NCBI RefSeq assembly: GCF_037265215.1
Contig: NZ_CP147737.1
Span: 1,302,001 to 1,366,000, forward strand
DNA length: 64,000 bases
Origin: Xenorhabdus griffiniae
Lineage (GTDB): Bacteria; Pseudomonadota; Gammaproteobacteria; Enterobacterales; Enterobacteriaceae
Direction: 5' to 3'
Shown piece by piece: positions 25,190 through 35,523 of the stretch (position 1 is its first letter; each line of letters begins with the position of its first letter). A model generated the notes under the pieces. It was not told where the DNA came from. It did not search any database and worked only from the letters and a program-made list of their open reading frames with translations. Made by a program: the position numbers and the translations under genes.

Positions 25190-26566
25190 CTAGACTAATG
25201 CATTACGCCTAATCCCAATAAGAACTGCCCCACCAATAAAAATCATTGCAGATAAAACAAATGCAGCTATGAAACCGTTAGATTCAATCGTCGAAATCCC
25301 AACCCCATCCGTAAAACTAATAGCAACAGCGACTAGAAGTGTCATTCCTCCTACCTGAAACAACTGTTGAATTGTTGTTGCTATGCCTGATCCAGCTCCA
25401 GCATCAGATTCAGAAAGCCCCGTAGTTGCGAGAGATTGTGCAACCGGAGCAACACAACCAAAACCAACAGACGTGACAAGCATCGCTGGCATCATTCCGA
25501 TCCAGTAGTTTTGCACAGGTATCCCGATTGCAAACAATACGAAACCAAAAGCAGAGATAGATAGACCAAAAACAGCCGCAATCTGAGAATTCCACCTTTG
25601 AGTCATGAGCTGAGAGAGAAAAATTCCTGGGAAGAAGCCAAAACAGAATGGCAACCAAGCGAGGCCTGTTTGCAAAGGAGTCATCCCAATATAATCTTGC
25701 AGCAACAGAACACCGAGATAAAAAACAGCACCAGATGTTCCCGCTTGAATTGCAATAATAGCGTACCCTGTTAATCGTGGCGATCTGGTCATTAGTCGGG
25801 CAGGAATGATGCTACCATCAGAATGCTTACAACGCTTTAACACTGCGGTAACACCGAACAAGCCCAATAAGAACAGCATAATTCGGAGCCATAAAAGCTG
25901 TTCGATGCCAGATCCAATCAGACCAAGCACTGTTATACACACTGCAACCGCTAACATCAGAGCATTACTAAGATCCAACCGAGTAGATCTTTGATTAGAA
26001 AATTTTGGTATCACTAATACTGTAGCTATAGCTAGGATCAATACAATCGGTACATTAATTCCAAAGACCCAGCGCCATGAGAGCTGCTCTGTGATTACAC
26101 CAGATAGCAGAACCCCAATTATTGAGCCAAGTCCACCAAGAGCAGCCCAGACTGAAAATGCTTTACCGCGATCAGGTCCCGAAGGGAATAGCAAGGATAT
26201 CATCGCTAAGCCAGTCGCCGAAGCTAAAGCTTCACCAACCCCTTGTCCAGCACGACCCATGATTAAGATAGTAGCGTTAGGGGCGATCGTAGCCACAAGA
26301 GAACTTCCCCCGAAGATTGCAAGACCTACTTGGAATGTACGCAATACCCCATAGGCATCGCCTATCCGCCCTCCAAGTAATAGTAACGAGCCAGCAGTGA
26401 TGAGATACGCGTTTACAATCCAAGTCAGAGACCCATCTGTAAGCCCTAGATCGTACTTAATCCGTGGTAGTGCTACATTTACTACGGTGGCATCAAGCAG
26501 TAATATTAACTGAATAATAGAAACGACACCCAGCGCTTGCCATTTCTTCTTGCTTACAGTATCCAT
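25190..26566 (-). CDS. DHA2-family (EmrB/QacA-like) MFS efflux pump
   Basis: 458 residues with about fourteen hydrophobic segments. LLDATVVNVALPRI in helix 1, GGRIGDAYG after helix 2 and the GASSxxG-like region GVGEALASATG are typical of 14-helix drug exporters. The ribosome site is GAGGAAGGAAC. Lying within the benzobactin-like operon, it is the likely exporter and a self-protection factor. Confidence 0.85.
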   Translation of the reverse strand: MDTVSKKKWQALGVVSIIQLILLLDATVVNVALPRIKYDLGLTDGSLTWIVNAYLITAGSLLLLGGRIGDAYGVLRTFQVGLAIFGGSSLVATIAPNATILIMGRAGQGVGEALASATGLAMISLLFPSGPDRGKAFSVWAALGGLGSIIGVLLSGVITEQLSWRWVFGINVPIVLILAIATVLVIPKFSNQRSTRLDLSNALMLAVAVCITVLGLIGSGIEQLLWLRIMLFLLGLFGVTAVLKRCKHSDGSIIPARLMTRSPRLTGYAIIAIQAGTSGAVFYLGVLLLQDYIGMTPLQTGLAWLPFCFGFFPGIFLSQLMTQRWNSQIAAVFGLSISAFGFVLFAIGIPVQNYWIGMMPAMLVTSVGFGCVAPVAQSLATTGLSESDAGAGSGIATTIQQLFQVGGMTLLVAVAISFTDGVGISTIESNGFIAAFVLSAMIFIGGAVLIGIRRNALV

Positions 26567-26642
26567 AGTTCCTTCCTCTAAATTTTGGGATTCAATTAAA
26601 GCTGGTTCTATTCCGGTTAATACGCCCCATTTGTTTTTAGGA

Positions 26643-27233
26643 TTAGTACTGTATGACCTTACGATTAACTAAAGCTAATGAATTTTGAATCATTTTGAGT
26701 CCATACTCCGTTCCTATACTTTCGGGATGAAACTGCACACTTTCGATGGGACGAATGCGATGACGCACAGCCATGTTCACCGCCTCTCCTTTAGTATATG
26801 CAGTCGCCACTAATTCATTTTCAATTCCAGAATTAATGATAGATAGTGAATGGTAACGCACAACATTAACAGGTGATGGGATATCACGAAAAATACCTTG
26901 ACCATCGTGTTGCACCTGTGAATACTTACCATGTTTCACAGTAGGTGCTCGTGTAAGCTTCCAACCAAAATATTCCCCAATTGCTTGGTGGCCTAAACAA
27001 ACCCCAAATATGGCCTGATCTTCACCCACTGCACGAATTATTTCAGGATAACCCTGCTCTTGAGGAGTTCCGGGACCCGGTCCTAAGACCAAAAGTTGTG
27101 GCTTCCATTTTTGATACTTACCTATTGGATCATCATTAACACGCACCACTTGCGTCTGTACCCCAACCATGGAGTAGTACTGCTCAATAACAAATACAAA
27201 ACTGTCGAAAGCATCCACTAATAATACTTTCAT
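26643..27233 (-). CDS. Class I glutamine amidotransferase (TrpG/PabA-like)
   Basis: 196 residues from ATG 27233, which overlaps the stop of the TrpE-like gene (ATGA) and has GGAAGGGG upstream; the longer frame to 27290 is not needed. It shows the GATase triad: nucleophile in GVCLGHQAIG and the His-Glu pair in QFHPES. It would release ammonia from glutamine for the partner chorismate enzyme. In phenazine-type ADIC synthases the two parts are fused; here they are separate, tightly coupled genes. Confidence 0.9.
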   Translation of the reverse strand: MKVLLVDAFDSFVFVIEQYYSMVGVQTQVVRVNDDPIGKYQKWKPQLLVLGPGPGTPQEQGYPEIIRAVGEDQAIFGVCLGHQAIGEYFGWKLTRAPTVKHGKYSQVQHDGQGIFRDIPSPVNVVRYHSLSIINSGIENELVATAYTKGEAVNMAVRHRIRPIESVQFHPESIGTEYGLKMIQNSLALVNRKVIQY

Positions 27234-28630
27234 ACCCCTTCCCCCATTGCTCGAGCAAATGATTTGATCTTCGCACCAGTTTCCTCCCATTCAGCTGAGG
27301 CTTGCGAATCAGCAACAATACCCGCAGCAGACTGCAATACATAACAGCCAGAATTTCCAATAATTGTTCGTATCGTCAAAGCAAGAACTCCGCATTTTTC
27401 TCCCATAAGGTATCCCGCACATCCAGTGAACAATCCGCGTGGCATTCCTTCTAACTCCATAATAATTTCCATTGCTCGAATTTTAGGTGCCCCCGTCATT
27501 GTTCCAGCAGGGAAATTTGCTACAATCAAGTCCCATATATCACAATTATTACGAACCTTAGTTTCAATTGTAGAAACCAAATGGTGAAGTGAGCCATAGA
27601 CATCTTCTTTCATAAACGAAGTTACCTTAACTCCGCCAGGAATCGCGCAACGAGCTAAGTCGTTACGTGCTAGATCCACAAGCATCAGGTGTTCAGCCGT
27701 TTCTTTAGGAATCTGATCCAGCTGATTGCCTTTCATATCTTCCCGGGCCATAGTTCCAGCTATAGGGCGAACTTGAGCTACACCATCATGAACACGGATC
27801 ATGAGCTCTGGGCTGGAAGATACTACGTGCTGATTATCAAGATCTAAATAGTACATGTAAGGAGCAGGATTAACTGATGCAAGTCGTTCATATAAGTCTA
27901 TTGGAGGAATTGTTGCATTCGATACAGCACGACGACAAAGTTGTACCTGATAAATATCACCGGCTCTAATATATTCTTTTGCTCGTTCTACTGCGGAATA
28001 AAATGCGCTACGGTCAGTTAAGTCCCTAATAACACCAAAATTCCATGAATTGGTAGGTGTGAGGACTTCCCTTGGTTTGTTAAGTACTGCCACTAAAATT
28101 GTGGTATCTATAACCTCATCAGGGTTAAGCTTCAATACATCAATTTTCGCACCATCACCTGTGCCATCGTAGCGTATAACGTGTCGGTAGATACGGATCA
28201 CTACTTCTGGTACTCCTTCCTCAGTACCCATTCCAGGTAGGTGTTCCACAAAACGAGCTGCACTATACCCTAGTACTAACATTAACGGGAAACCATCCGG
28301 CAGTGCGAGAATCTGTGTCACCTCCCGTAAACGTTTCCATAGAGGTTTATTGCGGTCATTTACCACTAATTCACATGCCGCAATGTACTCCTCAAAAGGG
28401 CCATTGCCCCTAATTCTCCACGTATCATTCACTAATATGAGTTCAAACAGTAAGTCGATCATGAACATCGTTTGTGAACCATCAACAGCTTGAAAACCAG
28501 TTCCAGTTTCGAACAAAGCTGGGTTAGGGTACAAACTGAGAAGTTCCTTCCGTACTTGTATTATCGGAGCGGCCTCTGGAATCTCATATTGTTCTACAAT
28601 CCACGAATGTTTCAGATGCTGTTCAATCAT
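27230..28630 (-). CDS. TrpE-like ADIC (2-amino-2-deoxyisochorismate) synthase subunit
   Basis: 466 residues from ATG 28630 (GAGGA eight bases upstream), overlapping the ligase stop. C-terminal chorismate-binding domain: GDIYQVQLCRR, SSSPELMIRV, RPIAGTMAR, LVDLARNDL and FPAGTMTGAPKIRAMEII. The PIAGT motif has Ala where PabB-type 4-amino enzymes have Lys (PIKGT), which favours 2-amination. In enediyne C-1027 biosynthesis the homologous SgcD makes ADIC, which SgcG then oxidises on the way to benzoxazolinate; an SgcG-like gene lies in this operon. Anthranilate synthase remains possible because the family cannot be fully separated by eye. Confidence 0.8.
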   Translation of the reverse strand: MIEQHLKHSWIVEQYEIPEAAPIIQVRKELLSLYPNPALFETGTGFQAVDGSQTMFMIDLLFELILVNDTWRIRGNGPFEEYIAACELVVNDRNKPLWKRLREVTQILALPDGFPLMLVLGYSAARFVEHLPGMGTEEGVPEVVIRIYRHVIRYDGTGDGAKIDVLKLNPDEVIDTTILVAVLNKPREVLTPTNSWNFGVIRDLTDRSAFYSAVERAKEYIRAGDIYQVQLCRRAVSNATIPPIDLYERLASVNPAPYMYYLDLDNQHVVSSSPELMIRVHDGVAQVRPIAGTMAREDMKGNQLDQIPKETAEHLMLVDLARNDLARCAIPGGVKVTSFMKEDVYGSLHHLVSTIETKVRNNCDIWDLIVANFPAGTMTGAPKIRAMEIIMELEGMPRGLFTGCAGYLMGEKCGVLALTIRTIIGNSGCYVLQSAAGIVADSQASAEWEETGAKIKSFARAMGEGV

Positions 28631-29951
28631 AGGGTTGATTCCTCTTATCTTGAATGCGAGCATGCTTCCAGGATACATAGGCACCAGTCTCCGTTCTTGG
28701 ATCCAACCGATCTACCAAATGTAGCCTAACTGGAACATTAAAAAGCTCCTCCATCTGCTTTTGAACCTGAGTAACTGATCGCCCCTCAATCTGAGCAATC
28801 ATTGATATCTCTATCTCATCAGATCCGCTATTTGTCTCCAAAACCGTAACCTGGTATCCCCAAATCCGCTCAGCTGCCCTTAAAACAACAGATTCAATTG
28901 ATGAGGGTAAAATCAAGCGGCCACCAAGTGTCATAACGTCATTGATCCGACCAAATACTTTCAAGCAACGGGAGTGGTCACCACAACTGCAAACCTCTGG
29001 TGACTGAAGATAAGCTAAATCTCCTGTACGAAACCGAATTAACGGCTTAGCCCCAGGTACTAGCATCGTCAGACATAATTCACCTACATCACCATCTAAT
29101 CCAGAGATTGGAATAATTTCTGCAAGATAATTTGTCTCTGAAAAATGTAAGTTACCTTTTGAACAACCCGTCGCAATTGCATGAGCTTCTTGTGAGCCAT
29201 ATAGGCCATGAGTACAATGCGCATCCCATATATGGGATATATTTGAAAGCATTCCTGGTGTACATAATTCTCCAAGAACAAAAATCTGCTCCACTGAAGT
29301 TTTTTTAGGATCGACTCCAAGACTTATATAGAGACGAGCTAACGCCAGCGCTATTGCCGGAGAGCAAATTAATGAACGCACACCAAGATCAGTGATAAGG
29401 CTGGACGCTTTATCCAAACCAACTCGTGGACTTTCCGGCCACAATCGTACAAATGGAATCCCAAGATTCCGGCAAATTTCACCATAGGTATCCCCAAACG
29501 CATACAGTTCTGATGGGCCCATGATAGCAGTAAGAGCCTGCATCGTACCGAAAGTTGATTGGTATACCTCTTCGATAGCTCTTTGAACGTAGATTCCACT
29601 AGTTTCAACATCAATTGATGCCCGTGGGCATGGCGTTGGCTGCCCAGTGGTTCCTGTTGTTTCATAGTACATAGCTATCTCGTTGAATGGGACACAGCAG
29701 ACAGCAGTACCTGCAGAACGAAGATCGTCTTTGGTAGTAAAAGGAATACCGTCAAGAATCTTGAATGAACTTGAAGAGCCTTGTTTATTATGTAGATGTT
29801 TGCGATAAAATGGCGATTTATCCGCAACATATTTCAGTATTTCTTGTACCCGTAATTCAGTTTTTTGATACAGACAATGAAGTTTTATTTGCCCATTCAA
29901 ATATGCAGTAACATATTCAAGCCATTCCTGATGTAATTGCTTATTGGTCAT
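28623..29951 (-). CDS. PaaK-like acyl-AMP ligase, candidate benzoxazolinate cyclase
   Basis: 442 residues with the adenylation loop YYETTGTTGQPTPCPR, LYGSQEAHA, and RFRTGDLAYL as in phenylacetate-CoA ligases. ATG 29951 overlaps the NRPS stop (ATGA). In the benzobactin pathway a putative acyl-AMP ligase was reported to perform the last ring closure to benzoxazolinate; this gene sits beside ADIC synthase and flavoprotein genes as expected for that role. It may also activate the acid for loading on a carrier protein. The assignment rests on context, since PaaK-like folds serve many aryl acids. Confidence 0.75.
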   Translation of the reverse strand: MTNKQLHQEWLEYVTAYLNGQIKLHCLYQKTELRVQEILKYVADKSPFYRKHLHNKQGSSSSFKILDGIPFTTKDDLRSAGTAVCCVPFNEIAMYYETTGTTGQPTPCPRASIDVETSGIYVQRAIEEVYQSTFGTMQALTAIMGPSELYAFGDTYGEICRNLGIPFVRLWPESPRVGLDKASSLITDLGVRSLICSPAIALALARLYISLGVDPKKTSVEQIFVLGELCTPGMLSNISHIWDAHCTHGLYGSQEAHAIATGCSKGNLHFSETNYLAEIIPISGLDGDVGELCLTMLVPGAKPLIRFRTGDLAYLQSPEVCSCGDHSRCLKVFGRINDVMTLGGRLILPSSIESVVLRAAERIWGYQVTVLETNSGSDEIEISMIAQIEGRSVTQVQKQMEELFNVPVRLHLVDRLDPRTETGAYVSWKHARIQDKRNQPYD

Positions 29952-32900
29952 GACAGACTCCTTTCTGCAATTTGTTCAGCACATTCGCGAATTGACTCGG
30001 TCAACATAATACTTTCAAGTGGAATTGAAATTTCAAATTTGGACTCTAATTCGATTTTAATCTTCATCGCAGTCAGTGAATTACCTCCTAAATCGAAGAA
30101 GTTGTCTTCAGGTAATACAACTGGTTCGGCAAGTTGGACTGAAATTACTCGTATAACTTCTCGTAAGATAGTCTGTTGATTTCTGATATTAGGTTCTTTC
30201 ATGTCATCCCTCAGTATGTTACGCAAAGCTATTACATCCACCTTACCGTTTTTTGATAAAGGTAGTTTCGTCATGTGCTTAATAGTTTTTGGAATCATAT
30301 AGGTAGGTAGATATCGTGTAATTACTTCACTGATAATGGTTTCATAGTTAGGAGTACCAATATAGGCCAATGCTATCTGTTTCGGGCGCCCATCTGGGCC
30401 AGGCAATGCCACTGCACACGCTCTGGATACCCCGTCACAGGATTGAGCTATGTTTTCGATTTCTCCAAGTTCTATCCTAAGCCCATTAATTTTAATCTGA
30501 TTATCTATACGCCCAAGGATTTCAATTTCACCGTTAGGCAAATAGCGTCCCAAATCTCCTGTACGATAAATTCGATGTCTAGTTCTAGGATGATAAGCGA
30601 AAGCACGTTGAGTAAGTTCTGTCTGGCCTATATATCCACGAGCCAACGAAATGTCACTTTCTACCAGCATTTCACCTGGCACCCAGTCCGGACAATCTAT
30701 CCAGTCGTCAGCAACAATGTGATATGCAGAATTTCGCATCGGCATACCATAAATAACTGAGCGAACTATGCTGCCTTCACATTCATTAATTTCATGTATA
30801 ATTGACCAATTCGTGGTCTCTGTCGGCCCCCCACACGAAAACATCTGAGCAGAAGGGAAGAGCATTCTTGCTCGTGGTAATAATGACAGTGGGATCCAAT
30901 CACCAGCCATTACTATTTTGGTTACTGACTCAATAATATATGTAGTACGAGCAACTTCAGCCACACTACATACGAGTTCCATAATAGCAGGAACACATGC
31001 CCAAAATGTCACCTTATGGCGACGATGTAATCGTAGCCAAGTGTCAGGATCTGGTCCAGCTGCTTGATCAGGCACCACGACTGAGCCGCCATGGACTAAA
31101 GGACCAAAAATATCAAATACTGACATATCGAAATGCAGAGCAGCAGTAGCGAGATGCCTGGTTGATGTATCCAGACCAAAACGTTCAACGACATCGCATA
31201 CATGATTGACCACTGCGATCTCTGGAATTTCAACTCCCTTTGGATTACCAGTAGAACCTGAAGTAAAAATCACATATGGCGCATAGTTTTCACGAATGGG
31301 TTCAATAGCAGTTTCAGTATCTTGTTGAATCCAAATATTAAGGTTTGCAGTCGTACACTCTATCCTATGGATACCTTGGGATAATATAGTCTCTGGTGAT
31401 GAGATTACAGTTTGTACCTCAGACTGTGTGAGCATTGCATCTATTCGCTCAAGCGGTAGATCAATATCTATAGGAACATAACCGACACCAGCCAGTAAAC
31501 ATCCATAAGCAGCAACATACTGCATCACTCCTTTAGGTAATACGATCCCGACAAATCGATCGCTAGGAGAGCAAACTTTCTTAATTAGAAAATTGACTTG
31601 TGCTGCTGCATTGCCTATCTCACCCCAAGAATATGTTCTATGGGCATCTATGACTGCTGGTTCATTTACACGATTTGAAAGACAATCTAAAAATAAGTCT
31701 CGCAAGTGAACTTCAGGCACTGATTTCTGTGTTGAGTTAACAATATTTCGTATAGCAATCTGCGATGCTGGCCGCAAGTCAAGCCATGTACGTTTCCAAA
31801 TTTCTGAATCACATGCTAGCTGTTGCAGTAATTTACAAAATGCACCAAACATAGCTTCAATTACATCAGGGCGAATAACGCCTGTAAGATAGTCCCACTT
31901 GAAATATAACACCCTATCTGATTCTCTGACCTGAACATCCAGCGTCACTTGCGGAGTTTGCGACACTCCGAAGACTTCTCGGCCTAACCGAGCAACATCG
32001 TGTCGTCCAGGATGACCAAGAAGGCTTGTCAACACTACTGGCATCAATGGTGCACGCCCATTTCTCCGTATCCGAGACAGTTCTCGTAATACTTCAACAC
32101 CAGTAAAAAGCCTATGATCAAGTGCATTCCAGATCGCGTTCTGTAGTTTCTGACCACGCTTCTCGAGTGTATCGTCAGTGATAGTTTCGTAAGGAACAAG
32201 TAATGTGTTAGTGAAATCTCCAACAACTAAATCAATATCATCACTAACTGGCATTCGATCTGAGACAGGGAAATTTAATGTAAACCGATTTTCTTCGCTC
32301 CAACAACGTAGAACTTCACACAAGACCAAAGCTACAACCCCTGAAGGTGAAATATTTCGTTCTTGAGCTTGGGCTTTTAATCTATCCCAAGATTCTTGTT
32401 CGAGTGTACCTTCATATCTTTCAAATCTTGAGGGGACAGCAGATTCTCCTATTTCAAGCTGCGGTAATTGAGGGGCTGACGGCAAGTCTACGATTTTTTG
32501 TAACCAATATTCTCGATCAGCACGATATTGTTCGCTTTGAATAACTTTGTGCCTATAAGCAATATAGTCGAAAAATGAAGTTTTAAGTTTTGGTAACTGA
32601 GGATTTTCCTCAATATATAAGTCGATCAAATCAGGAATCATAACCTGAAATATTGACCATGCATCAGCGATCAGCATGTCAATACTGAAGTGCACTCTAC
32701 TTAAGTGCGAGCTAATCTTACTCACGACAAACTTAAATAAGGGCCATTGCGTTGTTCCAATTTCATCATCCGCCATACGGCGACGTATTAGATTAATTTT
32801 GTCATTTATTTCACTATCGGGAAGACCACTCAGATCTATATATTCGACTGCCTCACGTCCATTGACTACACCAATTTGCTGATAACCGTTTTCATTAATC

Positions 32901-35521
32901 GTCATTCGTAACATTGGGTGGCGGTCAACTAACAAACTCACAGCACGTACAAATCTTTCTTGTTTCAGGTCTTCTACTTCCCACTCAAAATATCCTTGGC
33001 AGCCAACACCACCGTAATCGAAGTCAGATCCACGCCCAATCCACAGAGCTTGCTGACTTTCATTAAGCGTAAAAGACTGTAGCTGTTTGTCGGCTGGCAG
33101 ATGTTCAAACGTTGGTAACTTGCTGTTACGTGAATCGTTGCCCAAACGTATAAGATTCGACAACACAGGCTCTTCGAGAAAGGCGCTCATCTCTATATGA
33201 ATTCCATGCTTACAAGCAAGTTCGCCCAACATTCTCATCGCTCGTAAGGAATCTCCACCAGTGCTAAAGAAATTAGATTCAAGGGTTGCCTCATTATATC
33301 CCGTCCAATTCAACCAACAGGAACGCAACACATTTTCAATTTCCGTGCTTGGAGAGAAAATAGTATCCGTCATATCTGGCTCAGCCGGAGATATCTTCAG
33401 AGCGCGATAGTCCACCTTACCGTTTCGTCCCATTGGTAGCACATCAACAACTATTCGATTCGGTTGAGCTGCGGGTTTTAACCTCTTACTAAGATGTTTA
33501 CGTACGGTATCTATGACATCCATGCTTTCCGTAGTGTATAAGACAGGTTCAATAAATAGCACTAGAGTTATTCCAGTATCGTTGGTGAAGCAAATTGCGG
33601 CAGCTTTTGCTACTCCAACGACTTCAAGAGCAGAAATTTCTATTTCTATTAGATCTATCCTATGTCCGCGAATTTTTACGATCGAATCCAATCGCCCAAA
33701 AATTTCGACGGTGCCATCCAAACTCATCCGTGCTCGATCTCCAGTGAGATATTGCAATGCTGAAGTATCATCGAATATATTCGGATGGAAAGATTTCCTA
33801 GTATCCTCAATATTGATATAGCCTACAGAGAGAGTTTCTCCGGTAATAACTAATTCTCCAACACAATTCGCTGGGAGTTCTTGACCTGTATTATCAACTA
33901 CATACATATTTGCTCCAGCGACTGCGTGTCCCACAGAAGGCAACAAAGTGTGACGCCGAGGAGATGACAAATTTCCAATCGAGACCACCGCAGCTTCTGC
34001 GGAACCATAAACATTGAATACTTGGTAGCTGAGATTAATAGGAGGCCATTGTTTACATCTCTCACCAGCAATCAACATAGTGTGCAGGTTCGTTTGCCAT
34101 TCACCAGCCCAAAACGCTTCAGCAATAGATGTCATTACTAGTGTATGTGTAACATTGTTCTTTACAAACCAAAGAGCTAGTAACCTTATATCCTGTAAGA
34201 TTTCAGATGAAGGAATACATACTGTTCCACCTGCATATAACACTGGCAGAGGATCAACCTCAACCATTCCATACCCCGGTGATGTCAACCATGTTCCTCG
34301 TGAATTTTCCCCCAGCTCGGCACATTTAATAACTGCATCAAGTGTGGCAGCCATCCCACGATAGGATAAACAAACAGCTTTGGGTCGACCTGTCGTTCCA
34401 GAGGTACCAGAAATGAAGCACTCCTCATTGGTCGTTTCAATCCAATGACCACATTCCCAGTCAATCTGTGTTAGCTGCGTATCTTCTTTACCTATTTCAC
34501 CTATTTCCAATATAGGACAGCTTGTGAGATTGCGTGCCCTTTCTACCATACTGCCAGTAGTCAGCACTGAGTCGGGAAGACATTCCTGAAGAAAGTTACA
34601 TATCAAATCATTAGGGTTAGCAGGATCTATTAATACACAAGTTCCACCCATTCTCTGGGCAGCAATAATTGAAGCCAAATGTTGCCAACCCCGTTCTAGA
34701 AAAAGAGCAATCCTCGGCTGTAAACATTGGAGGGATGTCTGCTTACGCACCTGCTGTATTATCATGCTGGAAGAATTCCAAAGCTCGGCGTAAGTCAAAG
34801 TCTTACCATTATTATCATCCACGATTGCTAAGGCTAATGGCCTCATCTGCACGTGATTAAATATATTTTCTATCAATGAATTACGCAGAATTAATTCATA
34901 CAGAGGGCGTGTAGGTAGAGTCTCAGGCATAGGAATTGCTATAGGATGAAATACCCGTGTACATGCGAAGAGTGTAACTTTTCGTAAGTGTTCACGAGCA
35001 GCTTGGTCAATCCGATCTTTCCTCACAGACAGGACACACTTATCTCTCTTTGCCACAAGCCATACTAATGATTCCAAAGGTGGAGAATTTTGGCCATCAG
35101 CCACCTCTATATCAGCAGCATGGGGTAGAACATTTGGTTGTGTCAGCTCTGTTATTTTACGCAGCTCTGCAATATAGGTACGAACATCATCAACACCACA
35201 TAGCTCATTCGTATCAATCTCAAGATAATTTACTGAAATATCAGAGTATATTCCTATAGTTATTTTTCCTTCAGTGCTGAGTAAAGACCCCAACATTGCA
35301 GCAATAACAATAAGGCTATCGACAGATGCAACAAATCCATCAGGTAAAAGAATTTCCTCTTCTACCCGTTCAACCAATGTTGGTTGATCAGTGGAACAAC
35401 ATTCAAAAGCATCCCATATTGTCCGAGCAGTACGGGGAAACTTCCCAAATTTCTTGTTATCTAACCGATTATTATTTAGTTCAGGTGCTGTTAATATCAT
35501 GTCATTCTTCATGTCATCCAA
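29948..35521 (-). CDS. Bimodular NRPS: (vestigial domain)-A-T-Cy-A-T
   Basis: 1857 residues. 1-210: no intact motif, looks like a remnant of a condensation-type domain. A1 about 215-705: SGTSGTTGRPK (371-381) and GRNGKVDY with Lys702. T1: GGDSL, Ser758. Cy about 815-1250: DMLIAD (Asp948, Asp953) gives the DxxxxD of heterocyclisation domains instead of HHxxxDG. A2 about 1285-1765: TSGSTGNPKG (1420-1429), HFDMSVFDIFGPLVHGG, SKNGKVDV with Lys1760. T2: GGNSL, Ser1815. No thioesterase; that activity is on the protein at 38920. A Cy domain suits oxazoline formation from Ser or 2-hydroxymethylserine, the building block made in benzobactin pathways. The exact A-domain substrates cannot be read reliably by eye. 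Confidence 0.9.
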   Translation of the reverse strand: MDDMKNDMILTAPELNNNRLDNKKFGKFPRTARTIWDAFECCSTDQPTLVERVEEEILLPDGFVASVDSLIVIAAMLGSLLSTEGKITIGIYSDISVNYLEIDTNELCGVDDVRTYIAELRKITELTQPNVLPHAADIEVADGQNSPPLESLVWLVAKRDKCVLSVRKDRIDQAAREHLRKVTLFACTRVFHPIAIPMPETLPTRPLYELILRNSLIENIFNHVQMRPLALAIVDDNNGKTLTYAELWNSSSMIIQQVRKQTSLQCLQPRIALFLERGWQHLASIIAAQRMGGTCVLIDPANPNDLICNFLQECLPDSVLTTGSMVERARNLTSCPILEIGEIGKEDTQLTQIDWECGHWIETTNEECFISGTSGTTGRPKAVCLSYRGMAATLDAVIKCAELGENSRGTWLTSPGYGMVEVDPLPVLYAGGTVCIPSSEILQDIRLLALWFVKNNVTHTLVMTSIAEAFWAGEWQTNLHTMLIAGERCKQWPPINLSYQVFNVYGSAEAAVVSIGNLSSPRRHTLLPSVGHAVAGANMYVVDNTGQELPANCVGELVITGETLSVGYINIEDTRKSFHPNIFDDTSALQYLTGDRARMSLDGTVEIFGRLDSIVKIRGHRIDLIEIEISALEVVGVAKAAAICFTNDTGITLVLFIEPVLYTTESMDVIDTVRKHLSKRLKPAAQPNRIVVDVLPMGRNGKVDYRALKISPAEPDMTDTIFSPSTEIENVLRSCWLNWTGYNEATLESNFFSTGGDSLRAMRMLGELACKHGIHIEMSAFLEEPVLSNLIRLGNDSRNSKLPTFEHLPADKQLQSFTLNESQQALWIGRGSDFDYGGVGCQGYFEWEVEDLKQERFVRAVSLLVDRHPMLRMTINENGYQQIGVVNGREAVEYIDLSGLPDSEINDKINLIRRRMADDEIGTTQWPLFKFVVSKISSHLSRVHFSIDMLIADAWSIFQVMIPDLIDLYIEENPQLPKLKTSFFDYIAYRHKVIQSEQYRADREYWLQKIVDLPSAPQLPQLEIGESAVPSRFERYEGTLEQESWDRLKAQAQERNISPSGVVALVLCEVLRCWSEENRFTLNFPVSDRMPVSDDIDLVVGDFTNTLLVPYETITDDTLEKRGQKLQNAIWNALDHRLFTGVEVLRELSRIRRNGRAPLMPVVLTSLLGHPGRHDVARLGREVFGVSQTPQVTLDVQVRESDRVLYFKWDYLTGVIRPDVIEAMFGAFCKLLQQLACDSEIWKRTWLDLRPASQIAIRNIVNSTQKSVPEVHLRDLFLDCLSNRVNEPAVIDAHRTYSWGEIGNAAAQVNFLIKKVCSPSDRFVGIVLPKGVMQYVAAYGCLLAGVGYVPIDIDLPLERIDAMLTQSEVQTVISSPETILSQGIHRIECTTANLNIWIQQDTETAIEPIRENYAPYVIFTSGSTGNPKGVEIPEIAVVNHVCDVVERFGLDTSTRHLATAALHFDMSVFDIFGPLVHGGSVVVPDQAAGPDPDTWLRLHRRHKVTFWACVPAIMELVCSVAEVARTTYIIESVTKIVMAGDWIPLSLLPRARMLFPSAQMFSCGGPTETTNWSIIHEINECEGSIVRSVIYGMPMRNSAYHIVADDWIDCPDWVPGEMLVESDISLARGYIGQTELTQRAFAYHPRTRHRIYRTGDLGRYLPNGEIEILGRIDNQIKINGLRIELGEIENIAQSCDGVSRACAVALPGPDGRPKQIALAYIGTPNYETIISEVITRYLPTYMIPKTIKHMTKLPLSKNGKVDVIALRNILRDDMKEPNIRNQQTILREVIRVISVQLAEPVVLPEDNFFDLGGNSLTAMKIKIELESKFEISIPLESIMLTESIRECAEQIAERSLS

Positions 35522-35523
35522 CC

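Noticed and set aside
27230..28630. Assignment as aminodeoxychorismate synthase (PabB)
   Set aside because: The motif reads PIAGT rather than PIKGT, and an SgcG-like flavoprotein is present, so 2-amination (ADIC) is favoured.
29948..35521. Dithiolopyrrolone (holomycin/xenorhabdin-type) NRPS
   Set aside because: Those clusters have one Cy-A-T module with several flavin oxidoreductases; here two modules, chorismate enzymes and SHMT fit benzoxazolinate instead.
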